A stretch of 64,000 bases of DNA from Marinobacter maroccanus (GCF_002933275.1 NZ_PSSX01000001.1:248001-312000), one strand, 5' to 3'; positions 19,648 to 28,228 are shown, counted from the first letter of the stretch. A program made the numbers and translations. Notes: a model not told the origin generated them from the letters alone.

Positions 19648-19671
19648 CCTTTGGAGCTAGCGGGCAGCGCA

Positions 19672-19853
19672 AGGCAGGCACCCCTTTCCGGGAACCGCTA
19701 CGAGCACCCGCACGCGGGTCCAGCCAGCAATCATAGATTGCTGTCGTTCGGCTGTCGCATGAAGCTTCGCTTCATAAGCGCTCGGCCTCACCCATGTGCG
19801 CTTGACGTCGGCCATCCATGGCCGCCGACATTCCCGGAAAGGGGCGCCTGCCT
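19672..19853. repeat. Hairpin element C: 136-nt core in locus-specific inverted repeat
   Basis: Arms 19672-19694 and 19831-19853 are complementary over 23 bp with one mismatch. The core is 136 nt (19695-19830), 82 nt longer than the short class but with the same ends (CCGCTACGAGCAC ... GGCCGCCGACA). The extra segment holds further hairpins: CAGCAATC/GATTGCTG with loop ATA (19725-19743) and ATGAAGC/GCTTCAT with loop TTC (19759-19775). It starts 25 bp after the hisC stop. Confidence 0.93.
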
Positions 19854-19894
19854 CGCTCGTCGAACTTCTCAGAAATAGTCCGGAGCGATTACTG

Positions 19895-20638
19895 ATGGCT
19901 GAACGAAACGACATCCTGAAGAAAATCAATGAGTGGCTCCAGCCTGGAGATTTCCAAGACTATTGCCCAAATGGCCTACAGGTTGAAGGCAAATCCCAAA
20001 TCAATACCGTCATCTCCGGCGTTACAGCTTCAAAAGCCTTGATCGAGGCTGCCATCGAAGCAAGCGCCGATATGATCCTGGTCCACCACGGATACTTCTG
20101 GAAAGGTGAGGATCAGCGCATTCAGGGGATGAAACGAGAACGTTTGAAGCAAATCCTGGACAACGACATTAATCTTGTCGCCTACCACCTCCCTCTGGAT
20201 GACCACCCCGAATACGGCAACAATCGTCAGCTGGCGGATGTTCTCAACATCAAGAATCCGCGCCCGTTAGGCGGCTTGGTTTGGGAAGGCGAGCTGGAAG
20301 AAGCAATGTCTCCCGAGAAGTTCGGTCTTCACATTGCCAGACAGCTTCACCGTGAACCGCTCTGGGTTGGCGAAGGTCCGACTGCGATCAAACGGGTGGG
20401 GTGGTGCACCGGTGCTGCACAGGGGTTTATTAACACCGCCTTGGATGCTGGCCTGGACGCCTATATTAGCGGTGAAATCTCCGAGCCGACGACTCACACG
20501 GCAAGGGAATGTGGTATCCACTATTATGCAGCGGGTCATCACGCGACTGAACGTTACGGGGTTCAGGCCCTCGGAAAGGCTCTAGTAGAGGAGTTTGGGG
20601 TAACCCACAAATTTATTGACTGTGACAACCCGGTTTAA
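19895..20638 (+). CDS. Nif3-like dinuclear metal centre protein (YbgI/DUF34 family)
   Basis: The 247-residue protein matches the Nif3/YbgI family, toroidal hexamers with a two-metal site in each subunit. Metal-ligand motifs are visible: ILVHHGYFW (His64, His65), YHLPLDDHPEYGNN, and YYAAGHHATERYGVQAL near the C-terminus. The cellular role of the family is not settled; annotation as GTP cyclohydrolase I type 2 is common but weakly supported. ATG at 19895 gives MAERNDILKKINEWL, the family start; the longer open frame upstream runs into repeat element C. It is transcribed alone between elements C and D. Confidence 0.9.
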   Translation: MAERNDILKKINEWLQPGDFQDYCPNGLQVEGKSQINTVISGVTASKALIEAAIEASADMILVHHGYFWKGEDQRIQGMKRERLKQILDNDINLVAYHLPLDDHPEYGNNRQLADVLNIKNPRPLGGLVWEGELEEAMSPEKFGLHIARQLHREPLWVGEGPTAIKRVGWCTGAAQGFINTALDAGLDAYISGEISEPTTHTARECGIHYYAAGHHATERYGVQALGKALVEEFGVTHKFIDCDNPV

Positions 20639-20685
20639 AAGCTGACCCAGATTCATTCTCAAGGCGAATGGCACTGAATCTGACT

Positions 20686-20877
20686 GGGCGGGGCGGACAC
20701 CCCTGTCCGGGAATGTCGGCGGCCAAGGATGGCCGACGTCAAGCGCAGATGGGTGAGGCCGAGCGTTTATGAAGCGAAGCTTCATGCGACAGCCGAACGA
20801 CAGCAATCTGTGATTGCTGGCTGGCCCCGCTTGCGGGTGCTCGTAGCGGTTCCCGGACAGGGGTGTCCGCCCCGCCC
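20686..20877. repeat. Hairpin element D: 136-nt core in perfect 28-bp inverted repeat
   Basis: Arms 20686-20713 and 20850-20877 are perfect 28-bp complements, G and C rich and unlike the arms of any other element except for the last few bases by the core. The 136-nt core (20714-20849) is the reverse-orientation counterpart of the core of element C, differing at only a few positions, and has the same internal hairpins (CAGCAATC/GATTGCTG and the ATGAAGC-type stem). It lies between the convergent Nif3-family gene and zapG. Confidence 0.94.
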
Positions 20878-20941
20878 GTTCACCGAAACTAGAAGTCTTA
20901 AAATGGCCCGAGTTCCAGAGTAAGGTCAAGCCTTCAATAAA

Positions 20942-21382
20942 TCAGGCCTGCTGAGCCTTATCACCCTTCTTGAGCCCAAAGTCCTCAGCAAGCGTGCCGG
21001 AGTCCTTCGGGTCCGTCTTCGGCGCATAATCTCGTGGTGGCTCGGAAGCGTCCTCGCGAACCTCCTCCAGGCGCTTCTTGGAAGTTTCCTGCGCCAACTC
21101 CTCCATCCAGTCTTCGTCATTGCAAAGACGGTTGGCACCGCGGGCCATGTGCTGGTTCACATCGCGGTAGGCATCGTTGAAGCGGCGCAGCAAATGGGCC
21201 GACTCCATGAAATGTTCATTCACCTGGGCCTGGTAGCGGGTATATTCGCTTCTCAGTTCCTCAATCTGCTGTTCCGCCCGGCGCTGCCGAAGCGACGTTC
21301 CCTGCCCGGAACGGCCAACAAATACCCCGATGACAATGCCAACAACCAATGCGGCAATCGCTGCCAGAATCAGGTTTGTCAT
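20942..21382 (-). CDS. zapG: Cell-division and shape protein ZapG (YhcB, DUF1043)
   Basis: The 146-residue protein has one N-terminal membrane helix with glycine spacing (about 4-23, LAAIAALVVGIVIGVFVG), a coiled-coil region (about 30-75, RAEQQIEELRSEYTRYQAQV), and a disordered acidic C-terminal tail. This is the YhcB/DUF1043 pattern; E. coli YhcB/ZapG joins the divisome and elongasome. The LxRRFNDAYRDVNQHMA block is well conserved. It is divergent from zapE across about 195 bp. Start is ATG at 21382. Confidence 0.9.
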   Translation of the reverse strand: MTNLILAAIAALVVGIVIGVFVGRSGQGTSLRQRRAEQQIEELRSEYTRYQAQVNEHFMESAHLLRRFNDAYRDVNQHMARGANRLCNDEDWMEELAQETSKKRLEEVREDASEPPRDYAPKTDPKDSGTLAEDFGLKKGDKAQQA

Positions 21383-21577
21383 ATGCTGTGTCGTCCTTTT
21401 ACCTAGAAGTGAGCCAAGCCCCTGTCAGGCCAGTATAACGCCCCAGGCTCCATCATCCCATGATTGTGGCCTGCGCCAATCGTCGTATTGCTGCCCAGGC
21501 GGCCAACGTGGCGAAAAATCGCCAAATGCGAGACAATACGGCGCCCAAATTTACGATCAACTTCCGGGAATACCTTG

Positions 21578-22711
21578 ATGACAGCTGCGATGTCCTCCGA
21601 AACCAGTGCGACCATGACCCCTTGGCAACGTTACCAGAAGGATCTTGAACGCCCGGATTTCCAGAAGGACTCCGCCCAGGAAGATGCGGTCAAGCGCCTT
21701 CAGTCACTGTACGACAAACTGGTGGACGCCGAAAGGGATCGCAGCAAGCCCAAGGCCAAACTTTTGCGCAAGCTCAAGAAAGGCAAGGAAGAGCCGGTCA
21801 AGGGCCTGTATTTCTGGGGCGGGGTAGGCCGGGGCAAAACCTACCTGATGGATACCTTTTACGAGTCGCTACCCTTTGATCGCAAGATGCGGGTTCATTT
21901 TCACCGCTTCATGCAGCGGGTCCACAGCGAGCTCAAATCCCTCAAGGGCGAGAAAAATCCCCTGGAGCTGGTCTCGAAGAAATTTGCCGATGAAACCCGG
22001 GTTATCTGTTTCGACGAGTTCTTCGTGTCCGACATTGGCGACGCCATGATTCTCGCTACCCTCATGGACGGTTTGTTCAGCCGCGGCGTCACCCTGGTGT
22101 GCACCTCCAACATCGTCCCGGATGGCCTGTACAAGGATGGCCTCCAGCGGGCCCGGTTCCTGCCGGCTATCGAGCTGGTCAAGAAGCACACCGATGTGGT
22201 CAACGTGGATGGCGGAGTAGACTACCGGTTGAGAACGCTGGAGCAGGCGGAGCTCTTTCACTCGCCACTGGATGAAGAAGCGGACGTCAGCCTCCGCAAG
22301 AGCTTCGATGCCCTTGCGGTCGAGGCGGCAAAACACAGCAAAACCATGGAAATCAACGGCCGCAAAATCCCGGCCCAGGCTCATGCAGACGACGTGGTCT
22401 GGTTTGATTTCAAAGACGTCTGCGATGGCCCCCGGAGCCAGAACGATTACATTGAAATGGCCCGTCAGTTCCACGCCATCATCGTCAGCAATGTGCCGGT
22501 TTTGGGCAAAGAGAAAGACGACCAGGCTCGCCGATTCATTAACATGATTGACGAATTCTACGACCGCAACGTCAAAGTCATTATCTCGGCAGCCGCCCCG
22601 ATTACCGAGCTCTACACCGGCGGCCGCCTGGGCTTTGAATTCGAGCGCACTGAATCCCGCCTGCTGGAAATGCAGTCCCGGGAATACCTCGAAGCCCCCC
22701 ATAAACCATAA
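21578..22711 (+). CDS. zapE: Cell division ATPase ZapE (AFG1/LACE1 family)
   Basis: The AFG1-like AAA protein has Walker A (YFWGGVGRGKTYLMD), the HFHRFMQRVHSEL segment after it, Walker B (VICFDEFFVSDIGDAMIL) and the sensor region VTLVCTSNIVPDGLYKDGLQRARFLPAI. E. coli ZapE acts at the Z-ring under low oxygen or heat. Three in-frame ATGs are possible at 21578, 21590 and 21614. I report 21578, which has a weak GGGAA site upstream, giving 377 residues; homologs most often begin at MTPWQRYQ, which corresponds to 21614. It probably has its own promoter in the gap to zapG. Confidence 0.92.
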   Translation: MTAAMSSETSATMTPWQRYQKDLERPDFQKDSAQEDAVKRLQSLYDKLVDAERDRSKPKAKLLRKLKKGKEEPVKGLYFWGGVGRGKTYLMDTFYESLPFDRKMRVHFHRFMQRVHSELKSLKGEKNPLELVSKKFADETRVICFDEFFVSDIGDAMILATLMDGLFSRGVTLVCTSNIVPDGLYKDGLQRARFLPAIELVKKHTDVVNVDGGVDYRLRTLEQAELFHSPLDEEADVSLRKSFDALAVEAAKHSKTMEINGRKIPAQAHADDVVWFDFKDVCDGPRSQNDYIEMARQFHAIIVSNVPVLGKEKDDQARRFINMIDEFYDRNVKVIISAAAPITELYTGGRLGFEFERTESRLLEMQSREYLEAPHKP

Positions 22712-22716
22712 GGCGC

Positions 22717-22909
22717 GTCGGATTACGCTTCGCTAATCCGACCTACCAGAACTTGCCCCAAGTAGGTCGGGTTAGCAAAGCGTAACCCGACAAACCCAAG
22801 CGGAAAGAAGCCACCCAAGAGTAGGTCGAATTAGCAAAGCGCAACCCGACAAACCCGACAGGAAAGAAGTCACCCAAGAGTAGGTCAGATTAGCAAAGCG
22901 TAATCCGAC
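22717..22909. repeat. REPIN-like array of four palindromic units, 59-bp period
   Basis: The first unit (22717-22746) points one way; three more in the opposite direction start at 22762, 22821 and 22880, exactly 59 bp apart. The units at 22717 and 22762 have intact 9-bp stems. The unit at 22821 has lost pairing at two stem positions and the one at 22880 has a single stem mismatch (TCAGATTA), so this array is decaying. It begins 5 bp after the zapE stop. Confidence 0.9.
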
Positions 22910-22946
22910 GAAAAAACTACCAGACAACCAACAGAGAGATTCAGAA

Positions 22947-24131
22947 ATGAGCACAGACAACGTCGTCATCGTAAGCGGTGTCCGCACCCCCATGGGCGGA
23001 TTCCAGGGTAGCCTGGCCAGTGTCAGCGCCACCGACCTGGGCGCCCTTACCATCGCTGAAGCTGTAAAACGCGCGGGTCTGCAGCCTGCGGATGTGCAGG
23101 AAGTCATCATGGGTAACGTTCTGCCCGCCGGCCTCAAGCAGGGCCCGGCACGCCAGGCCATGCGCAAGGCCGGTCTTCCGGATCACACCGGCGCAACTAC
23201 CATCAACAAACTCTGCGGCTCCGGCATGAAAGCCGCCATGTTCGCCCGCGACCTGATCAAAGCCGGAAGCAACGACATCATGGTTGCTGGCGGTATGGAG
23301 AGCATGTCCAACGCCCCTTACATCCTGCAGGGTGTTCGCAGTGGCTACCGCATGGGGCCTGGCCAGGCACCCCAGGATCACATGTTCCTGGACGGCCTGG
23401 AAGACGCCGAAACCGGTCGCCTGATGGGCGCCTTCGCCCAGGAAATGGCCGACAAGAAAGGCTACACCCGGGAAGAAATGGACGAGTACGCCATCACCTC
23501 CCTCACGCGGGCCAAGAAAGCAATTGAAGAAGGCCTGCTGAAGGACGAAATCGTCCCCGTAACCGTAAAAAGCCGCAAAGGTGACGTAGTTGTCGAAGAC
23601 GACGAGCAACCCCACAACGCCAACATCGAAAAGATCCCGAGCCTGCGCCCGGCCTTTGCCAAAGACGGCACGGTTACAGCCGCCAACGCCTCATCAATCT
23701 CCGACGGCGCTTCTGCGCTGCTCCTGATGCGCGAGTCCGAAGCTGAAAAACGCGGCCTCAAGCCACTCGCCCGCATCGTTGGCCACAGCACCCAGTCCCA
23801 GCATCCTTCCGAGTTCACCTGCGCCCCGGTTGGCGCCATCGAAACCCTGTTCGGCAAGACCGGCTGGAGCAAAGATGACGTAGACCTCTTCGAGATCAAC
23901 GAAGCCTTCGCCATGGTCGCCATGATGCCCATCCGTGAACTCGGCCTGGACCCCGAGAAAGTCAACATCCACGGCGGCGCATGCGCACAGGGCCACCCGG
24001 TCGGCTCCACCGGCTCCCGCCTGCTGGTAACGCTCATGTACGCCCTTCAGCGCTACGGCAAAAAGAAAGGCATCGCAGCCCTATGCATTGGTGGTGGTGA
24101 AGCGACCGCCATGGCAATCGAGATGCTCTGA
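22947..24131 (+). CDS. Thiolase (acetyl-CoA C-acetyltransferase type)
   Basis: The 394-residue enzyme has the thiolase fold and active site: nucleophile Cys90 (NKLCGSGMKAAM), the NEAFA motif (INEAFAMVAM), the catalytic His in GGACAQGHPVGSTGSR and the second Cys in ALCIGGGEATAM. It begins NVVIVSGVRTPMGGFQGSLA, typical of acetyl-CoA acetyltransferases that condense two acetyl-CoA. GGACAQGHP and GGGEATAM depart from the common GGAIALGHP and GGGQGVAM, marking a subgroup whose preferred chain length I cannot state. No other fatty acid or PHA gene adjoins it, so pathway is uncertain (PHB precursor, ketone body or beta-oxidation). Confidence 0.9.
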   Translation: MSTDNVVIVSGVRTPMGGFQGSLASVSATDLGALTIAEAVKRAGLQPADVQEVIMGNVLPAGLKQGPARQAMRKAGLPDHTGATTINKLCGSGMKAAMFARDLIKAGSNDIMVAGGMESMSNAPYILQGVRSGYRMGPGQAPQDHMFLDGLEDAETGRLMGAFAQEMADKKGYTREEMDEYAITSLTRAKKAIEEGLLKDEIVPVTVKSRKGDVVVEDDEQPHNANIEKIPSLRPAFAKDGTVTAANASSISDGASALLLMRESEAEKRGLKPLARIVGHSTQSQHPSEFTCAPVGAIETLFGKTGWSKDDVDLFEINEAFAMVAMMPIRELGLDPEKVNIHGGACAQGHPVGSTGSRLLVTLMYALQRYGKKKGIAALCIGGGEATAMAIEML

Positions 24132-24164
24132 TCCGGCTTCGGTTAGCTCTTTGCTTCGGTGCTT

Positions 24165-24272
24165 CGATAAGGGGCGACAGCCTTTCTGAAACACGCCGTG
24201 AATACGTCCCTGTAGGCTTGACGGCAGCATCCCTGCTGCCGACAGTTTCAGAAAGGCTGTCGCCCCTTATCG
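24165..24272. repeat. Hairpin element E: divergent 52-nt core in perfect 28-bp inverted repeat
   Basis: Arms 24165-24192 and 24245-24272 are perfect 28-bp complements. The 52-nt core (24193-24244) runs ACGCCGTGAATACGTCC ... GCTTGACGGCAG ... CTGCCGACA. It aligns to cores A and B but has many changes; it keeps the two internal hairpins (CGGCAG/CTGCCG and TAC/GTA), so structure is conserved more than sequence. It begins 33 bp after the thiolase stop. Confidence 0.9.
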
Positions 24273-24382
24273 TCGTACCTTGGGAATGCATTTCGAAGTT
24301 CTGGAAGCAGAAGTGGACGTTTCGTCCGGATTTGACGAGGTAGGGCTCGCGGCCTTCGATTTAGCTACGGGCGCTGCCGTCG

Positions 24383-24474
24383 GGGGGCTCTTCCCGGGAA
24401 TGTCGGCGGCCATGGATGGCCGACGCCAAGCGCACATGGATGTGCTCGTAGCGGTTCCCGGAAGCCCCACCCCG
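24383..24474. repeat. Hairpin element F: 54-nt core with imperfect arms
   Basis: The core at 24401-24454 is nearly identical to that of element B, in the same orientation. Flanking arms (about 24383-24400 and 24455-24474) pair only in part: GGGAA/TTCCC next to the core and a G-rich/C-rich block outside, with small length differences. This looks like an older copy in which the arms have decayed. It lies 110 bp beyond element E. Confidence 0.85.
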
Positions 24475-24753
24475 GCGGCAGTGCTTGCTCCCACGGTTAA
24501 AACGAAAAAAAACCACCAAAACCAAAGTGGTTGCATCCAAATTTGTTGTCTATAGTGATTCTGTGCGAAGAAACCCGGCAGCAAGCGGCGGTAATAGAGG
24601 TGTGAGAGCAAAATCATACTTTTGACTGATCAAAGCGCCCGAAGGCGTTAGCTATAGTGCCAACATCACGAGCACTGTGCATGAAGCCTCCAATACATCG
24701 TGAACACCAATAATCAGAGCAGCGACTCAGAACAACAATGGAGTAGCCTTCCA
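24475..24753 (+). other. Leader region of the DUF1302-DUF1329 genes, no gene seen
   Basis: No plausible coding region or RNA gene was recognised. The stretch contains an A-rich tract near 24505-24535 and two TATAGT hexamers (around 24551 and 24652) that could be -10 elements, but neither has a convincing -35 at proper spacing. A GTG at 24700 opens an 18-codon in-frame extension of the DUF1302 gene that I do not use. Confidence 0.35.
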
Positions 24754-26619
24754 ATGACAAGAAAAACACATCAATGGCAGCGTTGGACAAAATTACCGCT
24801 GGCCGTGGCAGTGGCAGCCGGTATGTCCGGTCAGGCAACCGCCTATTCGTTTTATGTGGGTGATGTGGAAGCCCAGTTCAACACCACGCTGTCTGCGGGT
24901 GCAGGTTGGCGAGTTGAAGATCGGGACAAGCGACTGATCGCCCAGGGTAACCTCGGTCCTGAGTACGCGCCGGGCGGAGCGCTGGAAAACATTGGCGCCT
25001 CCACGAACAACTACGACGACGGTAACCTCAACTTCGAGAGCGGAGACACCTACTCCAAGATCGTCAAAGGCAACAGTGAACTTTACCTCAATTATTACGT
25101 CGATAACCCCTATCTGACCCGGGTCGGCGGTCTTCTGCGTGGTCGTTACTGGTACGACTTCGAGCTCAAAGACGAGAGCAGGGCCGTAGATTACGTTGGC
25201 CAACAGCGCGAGCTGAACCCCGAGGCCAAGGACAATGCGTCCGGTGGTGAGATTCTTGACGCCTACATCTTCTCTGACTGGTATTTTGGCAACGTCCCTG
25301 TGAGCCTTCGCTACGGCAAGCAGGTAGTAAGTTGGGGTGAAAGTACCTTTATTCAGGGTGGCATTAACGTCATCAACCCTGTGGACGTCCCCGCCTTCCG
25401 CGCACCGGGTTCCGAGCTGAAAGACGCTCTGCTGCCGGTTGAAATGTTCTACATGTCCGCCGGTGTTACCGAGAACGTCACGGTAGAGACCTTTGTTCAG
25501 GCAGATTGGGAGCCCATCCGTCCAGACGATTGCGGCACCTTCTTCTCCACCAACGATTTCGCCCCTGACGGCTGTGGCCCGGTACTCCTTGCTGGCCAAT
25601 TGCCGGATTCCCAGGCGCTTGCCCAGGGCCTGGTATCGGATCGGGTAGGCGATCGTGAGGCGGATTCCAAAGACCAGTTCGGTGTTGCTCTGCGCTGGTA
25701 TGTGCCGCAGTTGAACGATTCCGAGCTTGGCTTCTACTACATCAAGTACAACAGCCGTCTGCCATACGTGAGCGGTATTGTGCGGGATCCGGCCAATGGC
25801 CAGAACCTGCCCCTGTACTTCATTGAGTACCCGGAAAACATCAACCTTTACGGTGTGAGCATCAACACCACCACCCCGGGTGGCTGGTCGCTGGGTGCAG
25901 AGTACTCCTACCGTGACAAGATGCCCCTGCAGTGGAACGCTTTCGAACTTCTGTATGGCGGTAACGAAGTCGTGAACCCGGAGACCGGGCTCCCAGCCAG
26001 TCAGTTGCAGGTTATTCGCGAAGCGGAAGCCGGTGGAGCGTCTCTTAACGGCGAAGCGGTAAGAGGTTGGGATGAGTACGGCGTCTCTCAGGCACAGTTC
26101 ACACTGATCAAGTTCTTCGATCAGGTGATGGGCGCGAGCCGTCTTTCTCTGATTACCGAGTTTGGTGCAACTTACGTTCATGACCTCCCGGATTACGACA
26201 CAGCCCGTTACGGCAGATCCGGCACCTTTGGTATTGGCCAGTTGCCAGGTGGCGCCTGTGATGGCAGTGGCTCAACCGGAGCGGCTTTGAACATCAACAC
26301 CAACTACTGTAACAACGAAGGCTTCACAACTGACTTCTCCTGGGGTTACCGTACCCGGCTGGTATGGAGTTACCCGAACGCGCTTGCCGGCGTGAACCTC
26401 TCACCGCAGCTGGCGTGGAGCCACGACGTGCAGGGTTACAGCCCGCAACCTGGCGGTGCTTTCAATGAAGGCAGCAAGGCCATTGGTCTTTCGCTGGAAG
26501 CGGTGTACCAGAACAAGATTACCGGTGAGATCGGTTACACAAACTTTTTCGGCGGCAAGCCGTATAACGAGTTGACTGACCGCGATTTCGTGAGTGCTAG
26601 CGTTTCGTACTCATTCTGA
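24754..26619 (+). CDS. DUF1302-family outer-membrane beta-barrel protein
   Basis: The 621-residue protein has a long signal peptide (basic start, LPLAVAVAAGMSGQATA) and a beta-rich body of alternating aromatic strands ending YSF, a C-terminal outer-membrane signature. Family marks include GAGWRVEDRDKRLIAQGN, YDDGNLNFESGDTYSKIVKG and YGKQVVSWGESTFIQGGINV, which fit DUF1302. It is followed 34 bp later by a DUF1329 gene, a pairing seen repeatedly in Pseudomonas and Marinobacter, where the pair is thought to handle hydrophobic compounds at the outer membrane. I chose ATG 24754 (GGAG 10 nt upstream) over GTG 24700 because it gives a compact signal peptide. Function is unproven. Confidence 0.85.
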   Translation: MTRKTHQWQRWTKLPLAVAVAAGMSGQATAYSFYVGDVEAQFNTTLSAGAGWRVEDRDKRLIAQGNLGPEYAPGGALENIGASTNNYDDGNLNFESGDTYSKIVKGNSELYLNYYVDNPYLTRVGGLLRGRYWYDFELKDESRAVDYVGQQRELNPEAKDNASGGEILDAYIFSDWYFGNVPVSLRYGKQVVSWGESTFIQGGINVINPVDVPAFRAPGSELKDALLPVEMFYMSAGVTENVTVETFVQADWEPIRPDDCGTFFSTNDFAPDGCGPVLLAGQLPDSQALAQGLVSDRVGDREADSKDQFGVALRWYVPQLNDSELGFYYIKYNSRLPYVSGIVRDPANGQNLPLYFIEYPENINLYGVSINTTTPGGWSLGAEYSYRDKMPLQWNAFELLYGGNEVVNPETGLPASQLQVIREAEAGGASLNGEAVRGWDEYGVSQAQFTLIKFFDQVMGASRLSLITEFGATYVHDLPDYDTARYGRSGTFGIGQLPGGACDGSGSTGAALNINTNYCNNEGFTTDFSWGYRTRLVWSYPNALAGVNLSPQLAWSHDVQGYSPQPGGAFNEGSKAIGLSLEAVYQNKITGEIGYTNFFGGKPYNELTDRDFVSASVSYSF

Positions 26620-26653
26620 ACCCGGAAAGAATTCGTTGAACGAGGGAATTTAA

Positions 26654-28015
26654 ATGAAACTGAACAAGAAACTACTGGCCACGGGCGTACTGGCAGCGAG
26701 CATGTTTGCCGGCCAGGCCTGGGGTGCGGTTTCTGCTGAAGAAGCGGCCAAGCTGGGTAACTCGCTGACACCGATGGGCGCAGAAAAAGCCGGTAACGGC
26801 GGTGCGATTCCTGCCTGGACAGGTGGTCTGACGACTCCGCCGGCTGGTTACAAAGGGGATGGCATCTATGTGAATCCGTTCGCGGATGAGCAGCCAAAAT
26901 TCACCATCGATCAGAGCAACGTCGAGCAATACAAGGACAATCTGTCCCCGGGTCAGGTTGCCATGATCAAGCGTTACGACGACTACTTCATGCCAGTGTA
27001 TGAAACCCATCGTACCGCCGCCTATCCTGAAGATGTGATGGAGCAGACCGTTGAGAACGCAACCACGGTTGAGCTGATCAAGGATGGTAACGGTCTGGGC
27101 AACTATCAGTCCGCCACTCCGTTCCCGATTCCCCAGAACGGTCTGGAAGCGATCTGGAACCACATTACCCGCTACCGCGGCGGTTCTGTGCAGCGTAACG
27201 TTGGTCAGGTAACCCCCACTGAGGGTGGCCAGTTTTCAGTCGTGAAATTCCAGGACGAGCTGACCTGGCGTACCTACCTGTCTGATTTTGAGCCGGGCAT
27301 GGATCCGAACGTACTGTTCTACTTCAAACAGGCCATTACCGCGCCGGCACGTCTGGCGGGTAACGTCCTGCTGGTACACGAGACCATCGACCAGGTTGCT
27401 GAGCCCCGCCGTGCCTGGGTATACAACGCCGGTCAGCGTCGTGTTCGCCGCGCGCCACAGGTTGCCTATGACGGACCGGGTACCGCGTCTGACGGTATGC
27501 GTACCTCGGACAACTTCGACATGTTCAACGGTGCCCCTGACCGCTATAACTGGGAGCTGGTCGGCAAAAAGGAAATGTACATTCCGTACAACTCCTACAA
27601 GCTGACTGATCGCAGCCTGAGTTATGACCAGATCATCAAGGCTGGTCACATCAATCAGGACTACACCCGTTACGAGCTGCACCGTGTATGGCACGTGCGG
27701 GCAACCCTGAAAGATGGCGCCCGTCACATCTACGCACAGCGTGACTTCTACATTGATGAAGACTCCTGGCAGGCATCCGTCATTGATCACTATGACGGTC
27801 GTGGCGAACTCTGGCGCGTAGCCGAAGCCCACAACATGCAGTTCTATGATCAGAACGTGCCCTGGTACGCCATTGAGACCCTGTACGACCTGCTCTCTGG
27901 CCGTTACCTCGCGCTTGGTCTGACCAACGAAGAGTCCAACCCGTACGAGTTCGGTGTTGAGCGTCGCTCCAGGGATTACACGCCGGCCGCACTGCGCCGC
28001 GCGGGTACCCGGTAA
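26654..28015 (+). CDS. DUF1329-family secreted protein
   Basis: The 453-residue protein has a cleavable signal peptide (MKLNKKLLATGVLAASMFAG to AWGA) and the DUF1329 family pattern: AAKLGNSLTPMGAEKAGNG, IPAWTGGLTTPPAGYK, PFPIPQNGLEAIWNHITRYRG, RRAWVYNAGQRRVRRAPQVAYDGPG and HRVWHVRATLKDGARHIYAQRDFYIDEDSWQ (shown in parts). The fold is related to outer-membrane lipoprotein-sorting proteins of the LolA/LolB type, suggesting it binds a lipid or hydrophobic ligand in the periplasm. It forms an operon with the DUF1302 barrel and ends with a strong terminator. There is no lipobox. No enzymatic residues can be named. Confidence 0.87.
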   Translation: MKLNKKLLATGVLAASMFAGQAWGAVSAEEAAKLGNSLTPMGAEKAGNGGAIPAWTGGLTTPPAGYKGDGIYVNPFADEQPKFTIDQSNVEQYKDNLSPGQVAMIKRYDDYFMPVYETHRTAAYPEDVMEQTVENATTVELIKDGNGLGNYQSATPFPIPQNGLEAIWNHITRYRGGSVQRNVGQVTPTEGGQFSVVKFQDELTWRTYLSDFEPGMDPNVLFYFKQAITAPARLAGNVLLVHETIDQVAEPRRAWVYNAGQRRVRRAPQVAYDGPGTASDGMRTSDNFDMFNGAPDRYNWELVGKKEMYIPYNSYKLTDRSLSYDQIIKAGHINQDYTRYELHRVWHVRATLKDGARHIYAQRDFYIDEDSWQASVIDHYDGRGELWRVAEAHNMQFYDQNVPWYAIETLYDLLSGRYLALGLTNEESNPYEFGVERRSRDYTPAALRRAGTR

Positions 28016-28034
28016 GCGTTCTTCAGAAGACTCA

Positions 28035-28068
28035 AAAACGGCGGGCCTCTGGGCCCGCCGTTTTTTTT
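28035..28068 (+). terminator. Rho-independent terminator after the DUF1329 gene
   Basis: A 9-bp GC stem (CGGCGGGCC, 28039-28047, with GGCCCGCCG, 28052-28060) and a 4-nt loop are followed by eight T residues (28061-28068) and preceded by four A. It ends the DUF1302-DUF1329 transcript 20 bp after the stop codon. Confidence 0.96.
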
Positions 28069-28228
28069 ACACCTGAGAAAACCCTTTCACGTCAAAATTT
28101 TGCAGCCCACCCCTCAATTGGTTTAACCTTCCTATCATACTAAAGGCGTACCCGATGCTGGTCGCCGATAAAAAGCGTTAGCGAGATCCACTTTTCCGGC
28201 GGTGCGAGGCAGTTCAGGCCGGAGTTAA

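Noticed and set aside
19651..19878. Short open frame overlapping element C
   Set aside because: It is formed by the repeat itself, has no ribosome site and no homology; similar frames appear over elements D and F.
22762..22909. CRISPR-like 59-bp periodic repeats
   Set aside because: Same reason: near-identical spacers and repeats shared with other intergenic arrays.
16845..24474. Integron attC sites
   Set aside because: attC sites have conserved end boxes and variable centres; here the centres are conserved and the ends vary, no integrase is near and no cassette array is present.
24267..24617. 116-codon minus-strand open frame over elements E and F
   Set aside because: Made of repeat sequence and a low-complexity tail; no start signal.
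24793..26181. 462-codon minus-strand open frame opposite the DUF1302 gene
   Set aside because: Shadow of the beta-barrel gene; no signal or domain.
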